The position numbers were made by a program, and so were the translations under genes. Shown here one piece after another: positions 43,182-51,899 of a DNA stretch of 64,000 bases. Where the stretch lies: assembly GCF_000686125.1 (NCBI RefSeq), contig NZ_JMMA01000002.1:2790001-2854000 (forward strand), given 5' to 3'. The notes below the pieces were generated by a model. That model had not been told where the DNA came from, did no database searches, and saw nothing but the letters and a program-made list of their open reading frames with translations. Every line of letters begins with the position of its first letter. The stretch's first letter is position 1. The stretch is from Ruminococcus sp. NK3A76. GTDB taxonomy: Bacteria; Bacillota; Clostridia; Oscillospirales; Ruminococcaceae.

Positions 43182-43908
43182 AAGTAAGGCCGCCGTTTAC
43201 GCTGATATTCTGTGCAGTGATATAAGATGCTGCATCTGACACGAGAAATGCCACGACATCTGCCACCTCATCTGCCTTGCCTGCACGCTGCAGCGGCACG
43301 TCTTCAAGAAACGCCTTTCTGTCCTCGGGTGAGATAGATGCATTCATCTTGGTGTCTATAAACCCGGGGGAAACGCAGTTTACTCTGACACCGCTCGGCC
43401 CGAGCTCCTTGCCGAGAGCCTTTGTAAAGCCGATAAGCCCTGCCTTTGCGGCAGAATACACCGCCTCGCAGGAAGCCCCCTGCTCGCCCCACACGGAGGA
43501 TATGAAGATGATGCTGCCCTCCTGCTTGTTTACCATGCGTGAGACAAAAGCCCTCGCTGTGAGTATCGAGCCTGTAAGGTCGGTATCTATCAGCTTTTGT
43601 ATCCTCGAAACAGACTGCACCGAGAAAACGGATATGTCGGCAGTCCCTGCTGCGCACACTACGACTGACGGTGACGAGAGCTGCTCTTCTATAACTCTTT
43701 TTGCTGAGTCTATCGAGCTCTGGTCGGTCACGTCGCACCTGACGCTCATAGCCGTGCCGCCGTGCTGCCTTATAAGCTGTGTTACTATATCTGCGGTGGT
43801 CTTGTTGGTGTTATAGCCGACTACCACTGCATAGCCGAGTTCAGCGAGCTTTAAGCACACAGCCTTGCCTATGCCGCCCGAGCCGCCTGTTACGAATGCT
43901 GTTTTCAT
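43180..43908 (-). CDS. SDR-family oxidoreductase (FabG-like)
   Basis: 242 residues. Rossmann motif TGGSGGIGKAV, NNAG-equivalent VVCAAG, catalytic Ser in ISSVWG, YSAAK (Tyr, Lys), and PGFIDTKM. Closest in pattern to 3-oxoacyl-ACP reductases. Substrate uncertain; no other fatty-acid genes nearby. Start at 43908. Confidence 0.88.
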   Translation of the reverse strand: MKTAFVTGGSGGIGKAVCLKLAELGYAVVVGYNTNKTTADIVTQLIRQHGGTAMSVRCDVTDQSSIDSAKRVIEEQLSSPSVVVCAAGTADISVFSVQSVSRIQKLIDTDLTGSILTARAFVSRMVNKQEGSIIFISSVWGEQGASCEAVYSAAKAGLIGFTKALGKELGPSGVRVNCVSPGFIDTKMNASISPEDRKAFLEDVPLQRAGKADEVADVVAFLVSDAASYITAQNISVNGGLT

Positions 43909-44127
43909 ACCCTGTTCAACTCCCCTGTCATGGTCTTTGGTGAAATGATTTTGTAACCCGGTGTTATTATATACAGATATCACATTCATTATATCACAAT
44001 AACTTCATAATTGCAAGTATATTATTGCTTTATACGCCGCCGTAATCGTTTTACTTTTTAACCGGGTATTAATAAAAGCAAAGCCTTGTAAAAAAACTAT
44101 TAAATGCAGTATAGGCGCTGTTATCTG

Positions 44128-44156
44128 TTGATTTTCGGGCGTAAATATGGTATAAT
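44128..44156 (+). promoter_or_regulatory. Promoter of the GGDEF-EAL gene
   Basis: TTGATT 44128-44133, 17-bp spacer, TATAAT 44151-44156. Confidence 0.7.
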
Positions 44157-44196
44157 ATACTTGATGTTATCAACTTTATCTGGGCAGGTGAAAATC

Positions 44197-45855
44197 ATGA
44201 ATATAAAGCCTCTTGAATATATCAATGCACTTAACAGCTTCAACAGATCTATGGACACAATACAGAATACTTTTCACCCTGACAACAAGACGATATACAA
44301 GCCGATAGCCGACGCTCTCGGCATAAGCAGGATAGAAGTCACATTCACCGAGAGTGACAGCAAGCCGCAGAATGGCACTATTTACGGCGCTGAAAACCCG
44401 GTGAACAACACGCTTTTCAGGCAGACGGAGCACGCACAGAACGGCTCGGTGGCTGATTACAGGCTCTACAAAGACCCCTCCTTCCCCGAATGGGACGATG
44501 AGGACAGGGAGATAATATCGGGCTTTGTAAAGATAATGTTCGTCTACAACGGCAGGGCTGAGATAATAGCTATGGCCAAGAAAATGATGTTCGTTGACTG
44601 GGCTATGGAGACAGGCACGATAAAGGCATTCTTCTTCACTTTAGGTGAGATGATAATAAAGAAGGAGCTTGCTGACTACGGCATATGCCGCTTCAACATC
44701 AAGCGCTTTTCTGTTGTCAACCGCAACTACGGCCGTGATAAGGGCACAGAGATAATGAAGCGCTATGTCACCGGCTTTATCGAGAAATACCCAGGCAGCT
44801 CGGTGTTCAGAATAGGCGGCGACAACTTCATTCTCGTATTCAGAAAATGCGACTATGACAATGTCGTTTCCGGCATGAAGTACACATCAGTCGATGCAGG
44901 CATACCCGGCGAGCCGGCGATAAGGATATCGTCAAGTGCAGGCATCTATCTCTGCAGCGGCAGGGAGAAAAACGCCGACGAGATAATGACAAAGATAACC
45001 GCAGCCAACGCAATGGCAAAGACTATGAGCAAGGACGGCATATTCTTGTTTGACGAAAAGGCCGAGGAGCGCATAGACCACCGCAAGATGATAGAGGCGC
45101 AGTTCGTCGCTGCTCTGGAAAACGGGGAGTTCGCTGCATTCTACCAGCCGAAGGTGGATATAAAGACCGGCAGGGTCGTAGGGACTGAGGCTCTCTGCCG
45201 CTGGATAAAGGACGGGCGTGTGATACCGCCTATAGAGTTCATACCTATACTGGAGCAGTCAAACGCCATATGCAAGCTCGATTTCTATATGCTCGACAAG
45301 GTGTGCCAAGACATAAGAAACTGGCTCGACAAGGGCAACATGGGCGTGAAGGCTTCCGTAAACCTTTCGAGGATGCACCTTGGCGATGACAGGCTGCTCG
45401 AAAAGGTCATAAACATAATCGACCGCAACCGTGTGCCGCACGACCTTATCGAGATAGAGCTCACCGAGACAACGTCTGATGTTGACTTTGACGAGCTGCG
45501 TGATATAGTAAACGGCTTCCACAAAAACGGCATAAGCGCATCGGTGGACGATTTCGGCGTGGGCTATTCATCGCTCACACTTATAAAAGACCTCCCCTGG
45601 GACGTGCTGAAAATAGACCGCAGCTTCCTGCCGGACGGCAGCGAGAACGACGGGCAGAAGCTCATTATGCTGCGCCATGTCGTATCTATGGCACAGGGGT
45701 TAGGCCTTCAGTGCATAATCGAGGGCGTTGAGACTCCCGAGCAGGTGAGCCTGCTTATGGACATAAACTGCTTCCTTGCGCAGGGCTTCTACTTTGACAA
45801 GCCGCTCCCGAAAGAGGAGTTTGAGAAAAAGCTCGTATCGCTTTACAACGTATAA
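44197..45855 (+). CDS. GGDEF-EAL protein, probable c-di-GMP phosphodiesterase
   Basis: 552 residues. An N-terminal sensor-like region of about 160 residues, a GGDEF domain whose active loop reads RIGGDNFILVF (GGDNF, so probably inactive as a cyclase), and a complete EAL domain: EALCRW, NLSRMHL, ELTETTSD, DDFGVGYSSL, KIDRSF, EGVETPEQ. Metal and catalytic residues of EAL are intact, so it should hydrolyse c-di-GMP. GCAGGTG precedes the ATG. The GH5 gene follows by 53 nt on the same strand. Confidence 0.88.
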   Translation: MNIKPLEYINALNSFNRSMDTIQNTFHPDNKTIYKPIADALGISRIEVTFTESDSKPQNGTIYGAENPVNNTLFRQTEHAQNGSVADYRLYKDPSFPEWDDEDREIISGFVKIMFVYNGRAEIIAMAKKMMFVDWAMETGTIKAFFFTLGEMIIKKELADYGICRFNIKRFSVVNRNYGRDKGTEIMKRYVTGFIEKYPGSSVFRIGGDNFILVFRKCDYDNVVSGMKYTSVDAGIPGEPAIRISSSAGIYLCSGREKNADEIMTKITAANAMAKTMSKDGIFLFDEKAEERIDHRKMIEAQFVAALENGEFAAFYQPKVDIKTGRVVGTEALCRWIKDGRVIPPIEFIPILEQSNAICKLDFYMLDKVCQDIRNWLDKGNMGVKASVNLSRMHLGDDRLLEKVINIIDRNRVPHDLIEIELTETTSDVDFDELRDIVNGFHKNGISASVDDFGVGYSSLTLIKDLPWDVLKIDRSFLPDGSENDGQKLIMLRHVVSMAQGLGLQCIIEGVETPEQVSLLMDINCFLAQGFYFDKPLPKEEFEKKLVSLYNV

Positions 45856-45908
45856 TACATTCCCGGCTTCTTGATACATTCGACCGACTCTGCGAAGGAG
45901 CTTACACT

Positions 45909-46952
45909 ATGGATACATCTACTTTTGAAACGGCACACACGGCGGCTGCAAATATGCACGCCGGCATAAACATCGGCAATTCCTTTGAAGCACACGGCAG
46001 CTACACAGGCGACGACATAACACAGTACGAATTGCAGTGGGGCGAGCCGGCTGTCAGGAAAGAGCTCTTTGAAGCTATGGCAGCCGAGGGCTTTGACGCT
46101 ATTCGCATACCCGTGACCTGGAAGCACCACTTTGATGAGCAGGGCATCATTGACAAAAGGTGGCTCGACCATGTGGCAAAGGCAGTTGACGACGTGCTCT
46201 CGCTCGGGCTCTACTGCATAATAAACATTCACCACGACAGCGGCGAGGGCTCGTGGATAGTCGCCTCGAAAAAGGGCTTTGAGCAAAGCGGCGGGCTTTT
46301 CGGCAAGCTGTGGGAGCAGATAGCAGAGCGCTTTAAAGACTACGGTGAAAAGCTTCTCTTTGAGGGCGTGAACGAGCCGATAAACGACGCACGCAACTGG
46401 ACAGCCAACGACCCCGATTCGGTGAGCGGCGTGCTGCTGTATAATCAGCTTTTCGTTGACAAGGTGAGGGCAACAGGCGGCAACAACGCACAGCGAAACC
46501 TCATAGTGATGCCATACGCAGGCGCATGGTCATACGGCAGGCTGGAGAGCTTCAAAATGCCCGATGACACCGCACAGGGGCATCTGATGATAGAGATACA
46601 CAGCTACGACCCCGAAGGATTTTGCTGGTACAAAGCACCCTGGACGACCGTTCGTGACAGCTGGGGCACCCCGGAGGACTACGGTCAGCTTGACACCCTA
46701 AAAAGCGCCCTGTCGGCCTTTATCGACAAGTGGGACGTGCCTGCGATAGTCGGTGAATTCGGCTCGCAGGACAAGCAAAACGAAGGCGCAAGAGCCCTGC
46801 ACGCAATGGAATTTATCAAGGCCATGAGAGAGATAGGTGCCACCTGCTTCTGGTGGGAATGCGGCTCCTACTGTGTATTTGACAGAAAAAACTGCACCGT
46901 GCGCTTCCCTGAGATAGTCAGGGCACTGACCGGCAAATCAGGTAACAAGTAA
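45909..46952 (+). CDS. GH5 endoglucanase-like enzyme without signal peptide
   Basis: 347 residues, a single GH5 (alpha/beta)8 domain: FDAIRIPVTWKHH, INIHHD, acid/base Glu in FEGVNEP (about 156) and nucleophile Glu in IVGEFGS (about 283). No signal peptide, dockerin or carbohydrate-binding module, unlike the usual secreted cellulases of ruminococci, so it may cut imported oligosaccharides. Its last codons and the TAA stop lie inside a heptamer array. Confidence 0.9.
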   Translation: MDTSTFETAHTAAANMHAGINIGNSFEAHGSYTGDDITQYELQWGEPAVRKELFEAMAAEGFDAIRIPVTWKHHFDEQGIIDKRWLDHVAKAVDDVLSLGLYCIINIHHDSGEGSWIVASKKGFEQSGGLFGKLWEQIAERFKDYGEKLLFEGVNEPINDARNWTANDPDSVSGVLLYNQLFVDKVRATGGNNAQRNLIVMPYAGAWSYGRLESFKMPDDTAQGHLMIEIHSYDPEGFCWYKAPWTTVRDSWGTPEDYGQLDTLKSALSAFIDKWDVPAIVGEFGSQDKQNEGARALHAMEFIKAMREIGATCFWWECGSYCVFDRKNCTVRFPEIVRALTGKSGNK

Positions 46953-46974
46953 CAAGTAACAGGTAACAGGTAAG
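46940..46974. repeat. Heptamer array overlapping the GH5 stop codon
   Basis: Five units AGGTAAC, AAGTAAC, AAGTAAC, AGGTAAC, AGGTAAG. The GH5 residues GNK and the stop codon are encoded within it. Confidence 0.85.
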
Positions 46975-47010
46975 GTGTGCGCCAAAGGCGCACGGATATT
47001 AGAATACAAA

Positions 47011-47044
47011 CAGCCCCCGAGGTTTTATCAAAACCCGGGGGCTG
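47011..47044. terminator. Hairpin in the GH5-tex gap
   Basis: CAGCCCCCG / CGGGGGCTG with an inner GGTTTT / AAAACC stem. Serves converging transcripts from both sides. Confidence 0.75.
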
Positions 47045-47060
47045 AAACTATTCAGATAAT

Positions 47061-47096
47061 ATCGTGTCTTATCGGCGAAAGCCGATAAGACACGAT
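47061..47096. terminator. Perfect 16-bp hairpin with GAAA tetraloop
   Basis: ATCGTGTCTTATCGGC and its exact complement enclose GAAA. Lies between GH5 and tex, next to a further array. Confidence 0.75.
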
Positions 47097-47101
47097 TCAT
47101 C

Positions 47102-47127
47102 AACTGTTAACTGTTAACTGTTAACTG
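47102..47127. repeat. Heptamer array CTGTTAA
   Basis: Three full units plus a partial one, ending 2 bp before the stop codon of tex. Confidence 0.85.
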
Positions 47128-47128
47128 A

Positions 47129-49279
47129 TCACTGCGGTACGCCCTTCATAGTCAGGGATATGCGGCCTTTCTGCACGTCAACGGAGAGCACCTTGACCTT
47201 GACTATCTGGCCTACCTTGACAACATCGAGGGGGTGCTTGACATATCTGTCTGCAAGCTGCGAAATGTGTACAAGGCCGTCCTCGTGAACGCCGATGTCT
47301 ACAAAAGCGCCGAAGTCGATGACATTTCTCACTGTGCCGACAAGCTCCATGCCTTCCTTCAAGTCCTTAAGCTCCATAACGTCTGCACTTCTCATGAGCG
47401 GAGGGGGCAGCTCGTCACGGGGGTCACGGCCGGGCTTTACAAGCTCGCCGATTATGTCTTCAAGCGTCGGTATGCCTGCGCCTGTCTGCTCCGAGAGGGC
47501 TTTAAGGCCTATCTTCTTGGCTTTCTTAGGCAGCTCGGAGAGAGCGCCTATGCCGTCAAGCGTATAGCCGCAGCTTTCAAGCAGACCCTTTGCAGCATCG
47601 TAGCTCTCGGGGTGAACGCCTGTGTTATCAAGCGGGTTCTTGCCGTCACGCACACGCAGGAAACCTGCGCACTGCTCGTATGCCTTGGGACCGAGCTTTG
47701 CGACCTTTAAAAGCTGCTTGCGGTCGGTAAACGAGCCGTTCTCCTCACGGTATGCGACGATGTTTTTAGCCACCGTCTTGCTGATGCCGGATATGTACGA
47801 GAGCAGCGAGTAGGAAGCTGTGTTTAAGTCAACGCCTACAGAGTTTACGCAGTCCTCAACAACGCCGGTGAGCGCTTCGTCCATTCTTGCCTTGGGCATA
47901 TCGTGCTGATACTGGCCTACACCTATCGCCTTGGGGTCTATCTTTACAAGCTCTGCAAGAGGGTCCTGAAGTCTTCTTGCTATAGACACTGCCGAACGCA
48001 GCGATACGTCGTATTCCGGGAACTCCTCAGCTGCGAGCTTTGATGCCGAGTAAACGGAAGCGCCTGCTTCAGACACCACCATGTAAGATACTCCGCCGCC
48101 TATCTTGCCAAGCAGCGATGCGGTAAACTGCTCAGTCTCTCTCGAAGCCGTGCCGTTGCCGATAGCTATAGCTGTGACGTGGTGCTTTTGTATCATGCCG
48201 CTTATCACACGCTCTGCCCTTGCTGTGTCCTTTCTCGGGGGGGTTATGTAGATTATCGCCGTGTCGAGCACCTTGCCTGTGTCATCGACTACTGCGCACT
48301 TGCAGCCGTGTGCATAGCCGGGGTCAAGGCCGAGAGTGACCCTACCCTTTATCGGCGGCTGCATAAGAAGCTGTCGCAGGTTCGATGAGAAGACCTTTAT
48401 AGCGCCCTCCTGAGCTTTTTCGGAGAGCTCATTCCTTATCTCACGCTCGACCGAGGGGTAGATAAGGCGCTTATAGCTGTCAAGAGCGGCTGTCTCGACA
48501 TACTCAGAGCACCTGTTCTTTGCATTTACAAAGCGGCTTACTACCGCACGCTCTGCAACGCCCTCAGGAAGCGTCACGCTCACCTTAAGGAAGTTCTCCT
48601 TCTCGCCCCTGTCGATAGCAAGTATACGGTGGCCGGCTATCTTTGAAACGCCCTCGGAAAACTCGTAGTAGTTCTCGTAAACGCTTTTCTGTGTCTCGTC
48701 TGCCGCTGCGGAAACCACCTTGCCCATGTCGTTAAAGAGCGCACGCAGGTATTTTCTGAGCTCTGCGCTGTCAGAGATATCCTCAGCGATTATATCCATA
48801 GCGCCCTGTAAGCAGGCTGCTGTGTCGGCAAGCTCCTTTTCCTCGTCGATGTAGCTCTCAGCTTCCTTTTCGATATCTGTGCTGTCCTGCTGTGCAAGCA
48901 TCAGCTCTGCCAAAGGTTCAAGACCCTTTTCTCTTGCGACAGATGCCCTTGTCTTGCGCTTCTGCTTATAGGGCAGGTATATATCCTCTACCTCGACAAG
49001 CGTCATAGCCTTGTCAATAGCGGCGGCGAGCTCGTCTGTCATCTTGCCCTGCTCGGTGATGGAGTTTGTTATCTCCTCCTTGCGCTTTTGCAGGTTCCTT
49101 AAATAACCCAGCCTGTCAAAAAGCTCTCTTAAGGCCGTATCATCAAGCGAGCCTGTGAGCTCCTTACGGTATCTTGCTATAAAGGGTATCGTCATGCCCT
49201 CGTCTATCATCGAAACTGCGTTATCCACCTGCTCGGGCTTAAGCGACAGCTCCTGTGCTATTATCCTGTTTATCTCCAT
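47129..49279 (-). CDS. tex: Tex family RNA-binding transcription accessory protein
   Basis: 716 residues, usual length. N-terminal Tex domain (RYRKELTGSLDDTALR), YqgF-like nuclease fold (LGLDPGYAHGCKCAVVD), helix-hairpin-helix (LNTASYSLLSYISGISKTVAKNIV) and C-terminal S1 domain (GTVRNVIDFGAFVDIGVHEDGLVHISQL). AAGGAG lies upstream. Needed for normal transcription and for toxin expression in some bacteria. Confidence 0.95.
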   Translation of the reverse strand: MEINRIIAQELSLKPEQVDNAVSMIDEGMTIPFIARYRKELTGSLDDTALRELFDRLGYLRNLQKRKEEITNSITEQGKMTDELAAAIDKAMTLVEVEDIYLPYKQKRKTRASVAREKGLEPLAELMLAQQDSTDIEKEAESYIDEEKELADTAACLQGAMDIIAEDISDSAELRKYLRALFNDMGKVVSAAADETQKSVYENYYEFSEGVSKIAGHRILAIDRGEKENFLKVSVTLPEGVAERAVVSRFVNAKNRCSEYVETAALDSYKRLIYPSVEREIRNELSEKAQEGAIKVFSSNLRQLLMQPPIKGRVTLGLDPGYAHGCKCAVVDDTGKVLDTAIIYITPPRKDTARAERVISGMIQKHHVTAIAIGNGTASRETEQFTASLLGKIGGGVSYMVVSEAGASVYSASKLAAEEFPEYDVSLRSAVSIARRLQDPLAELVKIDPKAIGVGQYQHDMPKARMDEALTGVVEDCVNSVGVDLNTASYSLLSYISGISKTVAKNIVAYREENGSFTDRKQLLKVAKLGPKAYEQCAGFLRVRDGKNPLDNTGVHPESYDAAKGLLESCGYTLDGIGALSELPKKAKKIGLKALSEQTGAGIPTLEDIIGELVKPGRDPRDELPPPLMRSADVMELKDLKEGMELVGTVRNVIDFGAFVDIGVHEDGLVHISQLADRYVKHPLDVVKVGQIVKVKVLSVDVQKGRISLTMKGVPQ

Positions 49280-49442
49280 ATGATTTCTCCTTTTGGTTTG
49301 ATATATCTTGGGGTAACATATCTATTATACCACATCTGATAAGATTTTACAAGTGCAGCCGGGCGGTGTGGGTATCAGGGGGCGTTATCCGTTATGCAAA
49401 GTCTACAGGTTTGCGCCACCTATTTTGTGCAAAATATAAATA

Positions 49443-49545
49443 TTTAAAGTAATACTTTAAATTCTTATTGACAGGCTTGAAAAAGTATGCTATTATACAC
49501 TTACAGCAGCTGCAAAAGATTTAAAAACTTAAAGTGAGACTTTAA
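49443..49545 (+). promoter_or_regulatory. Promoter with two flanking AAAGT palindromes
   Basis: TTGACA 49468-49473, 17 bp, TATTAT 49491-49496. TTTAAAGT-aat-ACTTTAAA (49443-49461) lies just upstream of -35 and TTAAAGT-gag-ACTTTAA (49529-49545) lies in the leader. Both have the same half-site, fitting a dimeric repressor, probably the YozG-like protein of this operon. Confidence 0.7.
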
Positions 49546-49563
49546 ATCAGAGGAGAGGATATT

Positions 49564-50220
49564 ATGAAAAAGACAGACAACAACGAAACACGCTCGACAA
49601 GATTTATAAGAACAGTCGGTATATGTATGCTGCCGTTTTTTATAGTCTGCCTGTCGCTCAACATGGTCAAAGACCTTGTAAAAGACATCATTGCAGACAG
49701 CAACAGCTACGAGCTGAGATACGAGGAAGTCACCGTGACGGACACTGACGGCAACGAGACAGACATGAGCAACGGCCAGAAGGTATACGCCCTCTACCGC
49801 AACGGCGAATACTTTGACGAGGTCGATTACAACGAATTCACTCTCAAAGACGAAAACGGCGACACCGACCTGAGATACTGCGTACTCATAAAAGACGCAA
49901 GGAGAGTTGCATACACAGCGATATTTGCAGCCATCACGATAGTTGTGATAATGATAACTATAAGCATCACAAACGGCAGGACTCCCTTCACACCTGCAAA
50001 TGCAAAGCGCATAAAAGCAATAGGCATACTCCAGCTCTCGCTTGCTATAGTTCCCGGGCTGGTAGTGCTGATAATGAAAATGGCGAGGTATTCATACATC
50101 CACTCGACATTTGACATAGGGTCTGTTTATATGTTCATCATCGCCTTTGTCATAATGATAATCGGCATGGTATTTGACTACGGCGTGAAATTACAGCAGG
50201 ACAATGACCTGATAGCATAA
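49564..50220 (+). CDS. DUF2975-like membrane protein
   Basis: 218 residues: a first membrane helix (about 16-36), an outer domain of about 75 residues, then three more helices. DUF2975 proteins are typically encoded next to a small YozG-like HTH gene, as here (15 nt to the next ATG). Function unknown. AGAGGAGAGGATATT precedes the ATG. Confidence 0.7.
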   Translation: MKKTDNNETRSTRFIRTVGICMLPFFIVCLSLNMVKDLVKDIIADSNSYELRYEEVTVTDTDGNETDMSNGQKVYALYRNGEYFDEVDYNEFTLKDENGDTDLRYCVLIKDARRVAYTAIFAAITIVVIMITISITNGRTPFTPANAKRIKAIGILQLSLAIVPGLVVLIMKMARYSYIHSTFDIGSVYMFIIAFVIMIIGMVFDYGVKLQQDNDLIA

Positions 50221-50235
50221 GCGGAGGTTATCAAA

Positions 50236-50445
50236 ATGGCTATAATCGTAAGACTTGACAGAATGATGGCTGACCGCAAGATGTCCTTAAACGAACTTGC
50301 CGACAAGGTAGGCATGAGCAATGTCAACCTATCGAACCTAAAGACCGGCAAGATGAAAGGCATACGCTTTGAAACTATGGAAGCGATATGCAAAGTCCTC
50401 GACTGTCAGCCGGGGGACTTATTTGAATATATCAAAGAGGAATGA
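50236..50445 (+). CDS. YozG-like XRE transcriptional regulator
   Basis: 69 residues. MAIIVRLDRMMADRKMSLNELADKVG with a full HTH and the C-terminal CQPGDLFEYI motif typical of YozG-type regulators. Co-transcribed with the DUF2975 gene and probably autoregulatory through the palindromes upstream. Confidence 0.85.
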   Translation: MAIIVRLDRMMADRKMSLNELADKVGMSNVNLSNLKTGKMKGIRFETMEAICKVLDCQPGDLFEYIKEE

Positions 50446-50465
50446 ACCGCCGTTTTTCAGTTAAG

Positions 50466-50490
50466 AGTTAACAGTTAACAGTTAACAGTT
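50466..50490. repeat. Heptamer array AGTTAAC
   Basis: Three full units and a partial one, directly abutting the 248-bp structured element. Confidence 0.85.
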
Positions 50491-50737
50491 GAGGTGCGGC
50501 TTACGCCGCTTATGGCCATTCGGCCGTTCCAACCTGACGATTTCAGCTAAATCGTAGGACTTGCACCCGAAGGGGGTGGCGGCAGCTTCGCTGCCGCAGG
50601 GGGGGCGCATGAGCTGTCTGCGACAGCTCGAAAGCCCCCCTACAGTAGCGTGAGATAAGTGAGAGACTACCCTTGAAGCTATTCTGTAGGAGAGATTTTC
50701 CTTCAAGGCGGCTCTCTCGTTTCCCAGGCGCACCTCA
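50490..50737. ncRNA. Candidate structured element of 248 bp with closing inverted repeat
   Basis: Closed by TGAGGTGCG (50490-50498) / CGCACCTCA (50729-50737). Inside: GCGGC/GCCGC, CGATTT/AAATCG (50538-50554), GCGGCAGC-ttc-GCTGCCGC (50579-50597), GGGGGGC/GCCCCCC enclosing GAGCTGTC-tgc-GACAGCTC (50599-50640), and CCTTGAAG/CTTCAAGG (50671-50708). No open frame of note. It could be an RNA, a MITE-like insertion or both; the strand is unclear. Confidence 0.5.
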
Positions 50738-50814
50738 ATTATGCATTCTTAATTCTTAATTCTGCATTATAGAAAAAGCCCGGCAGCTAAGAAAGATACT
50801 CATATAGAAGTTTT

Positions 50815-50844
50815 GCCCCTGAGTGTTACAAAGCACTCAGGGGC
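50815..50844. terminator. Hairpin downstream of the LD-carboxypeptidase gene
   Basis: GCCCCTGAGTG / CACTCAGGGGC with an 8-nt loop, 22 bp beyond the stop codon of the minus-strand gene. Confidence 0.65.
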
Positions 50845-50865
50845 ATTATAAATATTCATGTTGCC

Positions 50866-51795
50866 TTAATGCTCTATGATTTTAAGGTCAATGCTATTAT
50901 TTACCGATAAACGAACTCTTCCACCGATAGGAAAAGAGATCATCGGAAATACATGACCGAAATCTACACCAAATACAATTGGAATGTCAGGAGATACTTT
51001 GTCCTTGACGATTGCTTTTACAATATCTTCGGTCATTTTGCAGCTTTCATCAAATCTGCCGAACACGATTCCTCTTATCGTGTCTGCTCCGCTGATTTGA
51101 AGAAGCGATTGCAGATTACGGTCAAATTCGCACACGAAGTAATCGCCCATGATATTATCATCTTCAAGGAACAATACTCTATTTTCAATCTCAGGCATAT
51201 AAGGCGTACCCTGCAACAGATTCAACGTACAAAGATTTCCTCCTATTATCTCGCCCTCACATTTTCCTTTCTGAATAACTGTATAACTTTGCGAAGCTAC
51301 TGACGGTGTGACAGCGAAAGAAGCGTCACTCATTATACATTCCGAAAAGTATTTTTCCGTATATTCACGCTCGTTAAGAAATCCGAGTGCCGCAAGGTGA
51401 GGTGCATGGTATGTCACCAAGCCCGTTTTTGCATAAACTGCATTAAGTAAAGCTGTTATATCCGAATATCCGCAAAGTATCTTCGGATTTGCTCTTATCA
51501 GCTCATAATCAAGATACGGCAATATTTCATTTGCATTAAATCCACCGATACAAGCCATTACTGCCTTGACGTTTTTATCTGCAAATGCTTCATGTATATC
51601 ATCGACACGAGAGCGAATAGACGAAGATAAAAACATATTAGTTTCTCTGCAATTTTTGGAAAAGGTTACATTGAAGCCCTTGTCCTTCAGAAAAGTGAAT
51701 GCGCTGTCATAAATATCAGGACGAACCCTCGTCAAACTGCTTGACGGAGCGATAATGCGAATCTCATCTTCTGGGTTCAATTTTTGGGGTATCAT
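50866..51795 (-). CDS. S66 LD-carboxypeptidase / MccF-like protein
   Basis: 309 residues. S66 signature: RIIAPSSSL, ACIGGFNANEILPYLDYELI, nucleophile region GYSDITALLNAVY (Ser), and later EGEIIGGNLCTL plus FGVDFGHVFP (catalytic Glu/His region). Family members trim wall tetrapeptides or cleave microcin C-like compounds; the length and GGF form fit MccF-like immunity proteins. Somewhat AT-rich. A palindromic element lies in its 5' region. Confidence 0.85.
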   Translation of the reverse strand: MIPQKLNPEDEIRIIAPSSSLTRVRPDIYDSAFTFLKDKGFNVTFSKNCRETNMFLSSSIRSRVDDIHEAFADKNVKAVMACIGGFNANEILPYLDYELIRANPKILCGYSDITALLNAVYAKTGLVTYHAPHLAALGFLNEREYTEKYFSECIMSDASFAVTPSVASQSYTVIQKGKCEGEIIGGNLCTLNLLQGTPYMPEIENRVLFLEDDNIMGDYFVCEFDRNLQSLLQISGADTIRGIVFGRFDESCKMTEDIVKAIVKDKVSPDIPIVFGVDFGHVFPMISFPIGGRVRLSVNNSIDLKIIEH

Positions 51796-51812
51796 TCTGT
51801 CACCGCCTTATT

Positions 51813-51899
51813 AAGGCAATACCGCACAACCACCGGCGGATACCTTTGTGTGCCATCTACTTGCGCATCTGACACACAATGGTCGTGCGGTATTGCCTT
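51813..51899. mobile_element. AAGGCAA palindromic element, copy F (87 bp, inverted relative to B)
   Basis: TTAAGGCAATACCGCACAAC and its complement at the other end. Nearly the exact reverse complement of copy B. It lies 18 bp upstream of the LD-carboxypeptidase start, in its leader or promoter. From 51900 to 52347 I see no convincing gene. Confidence 0.85.
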
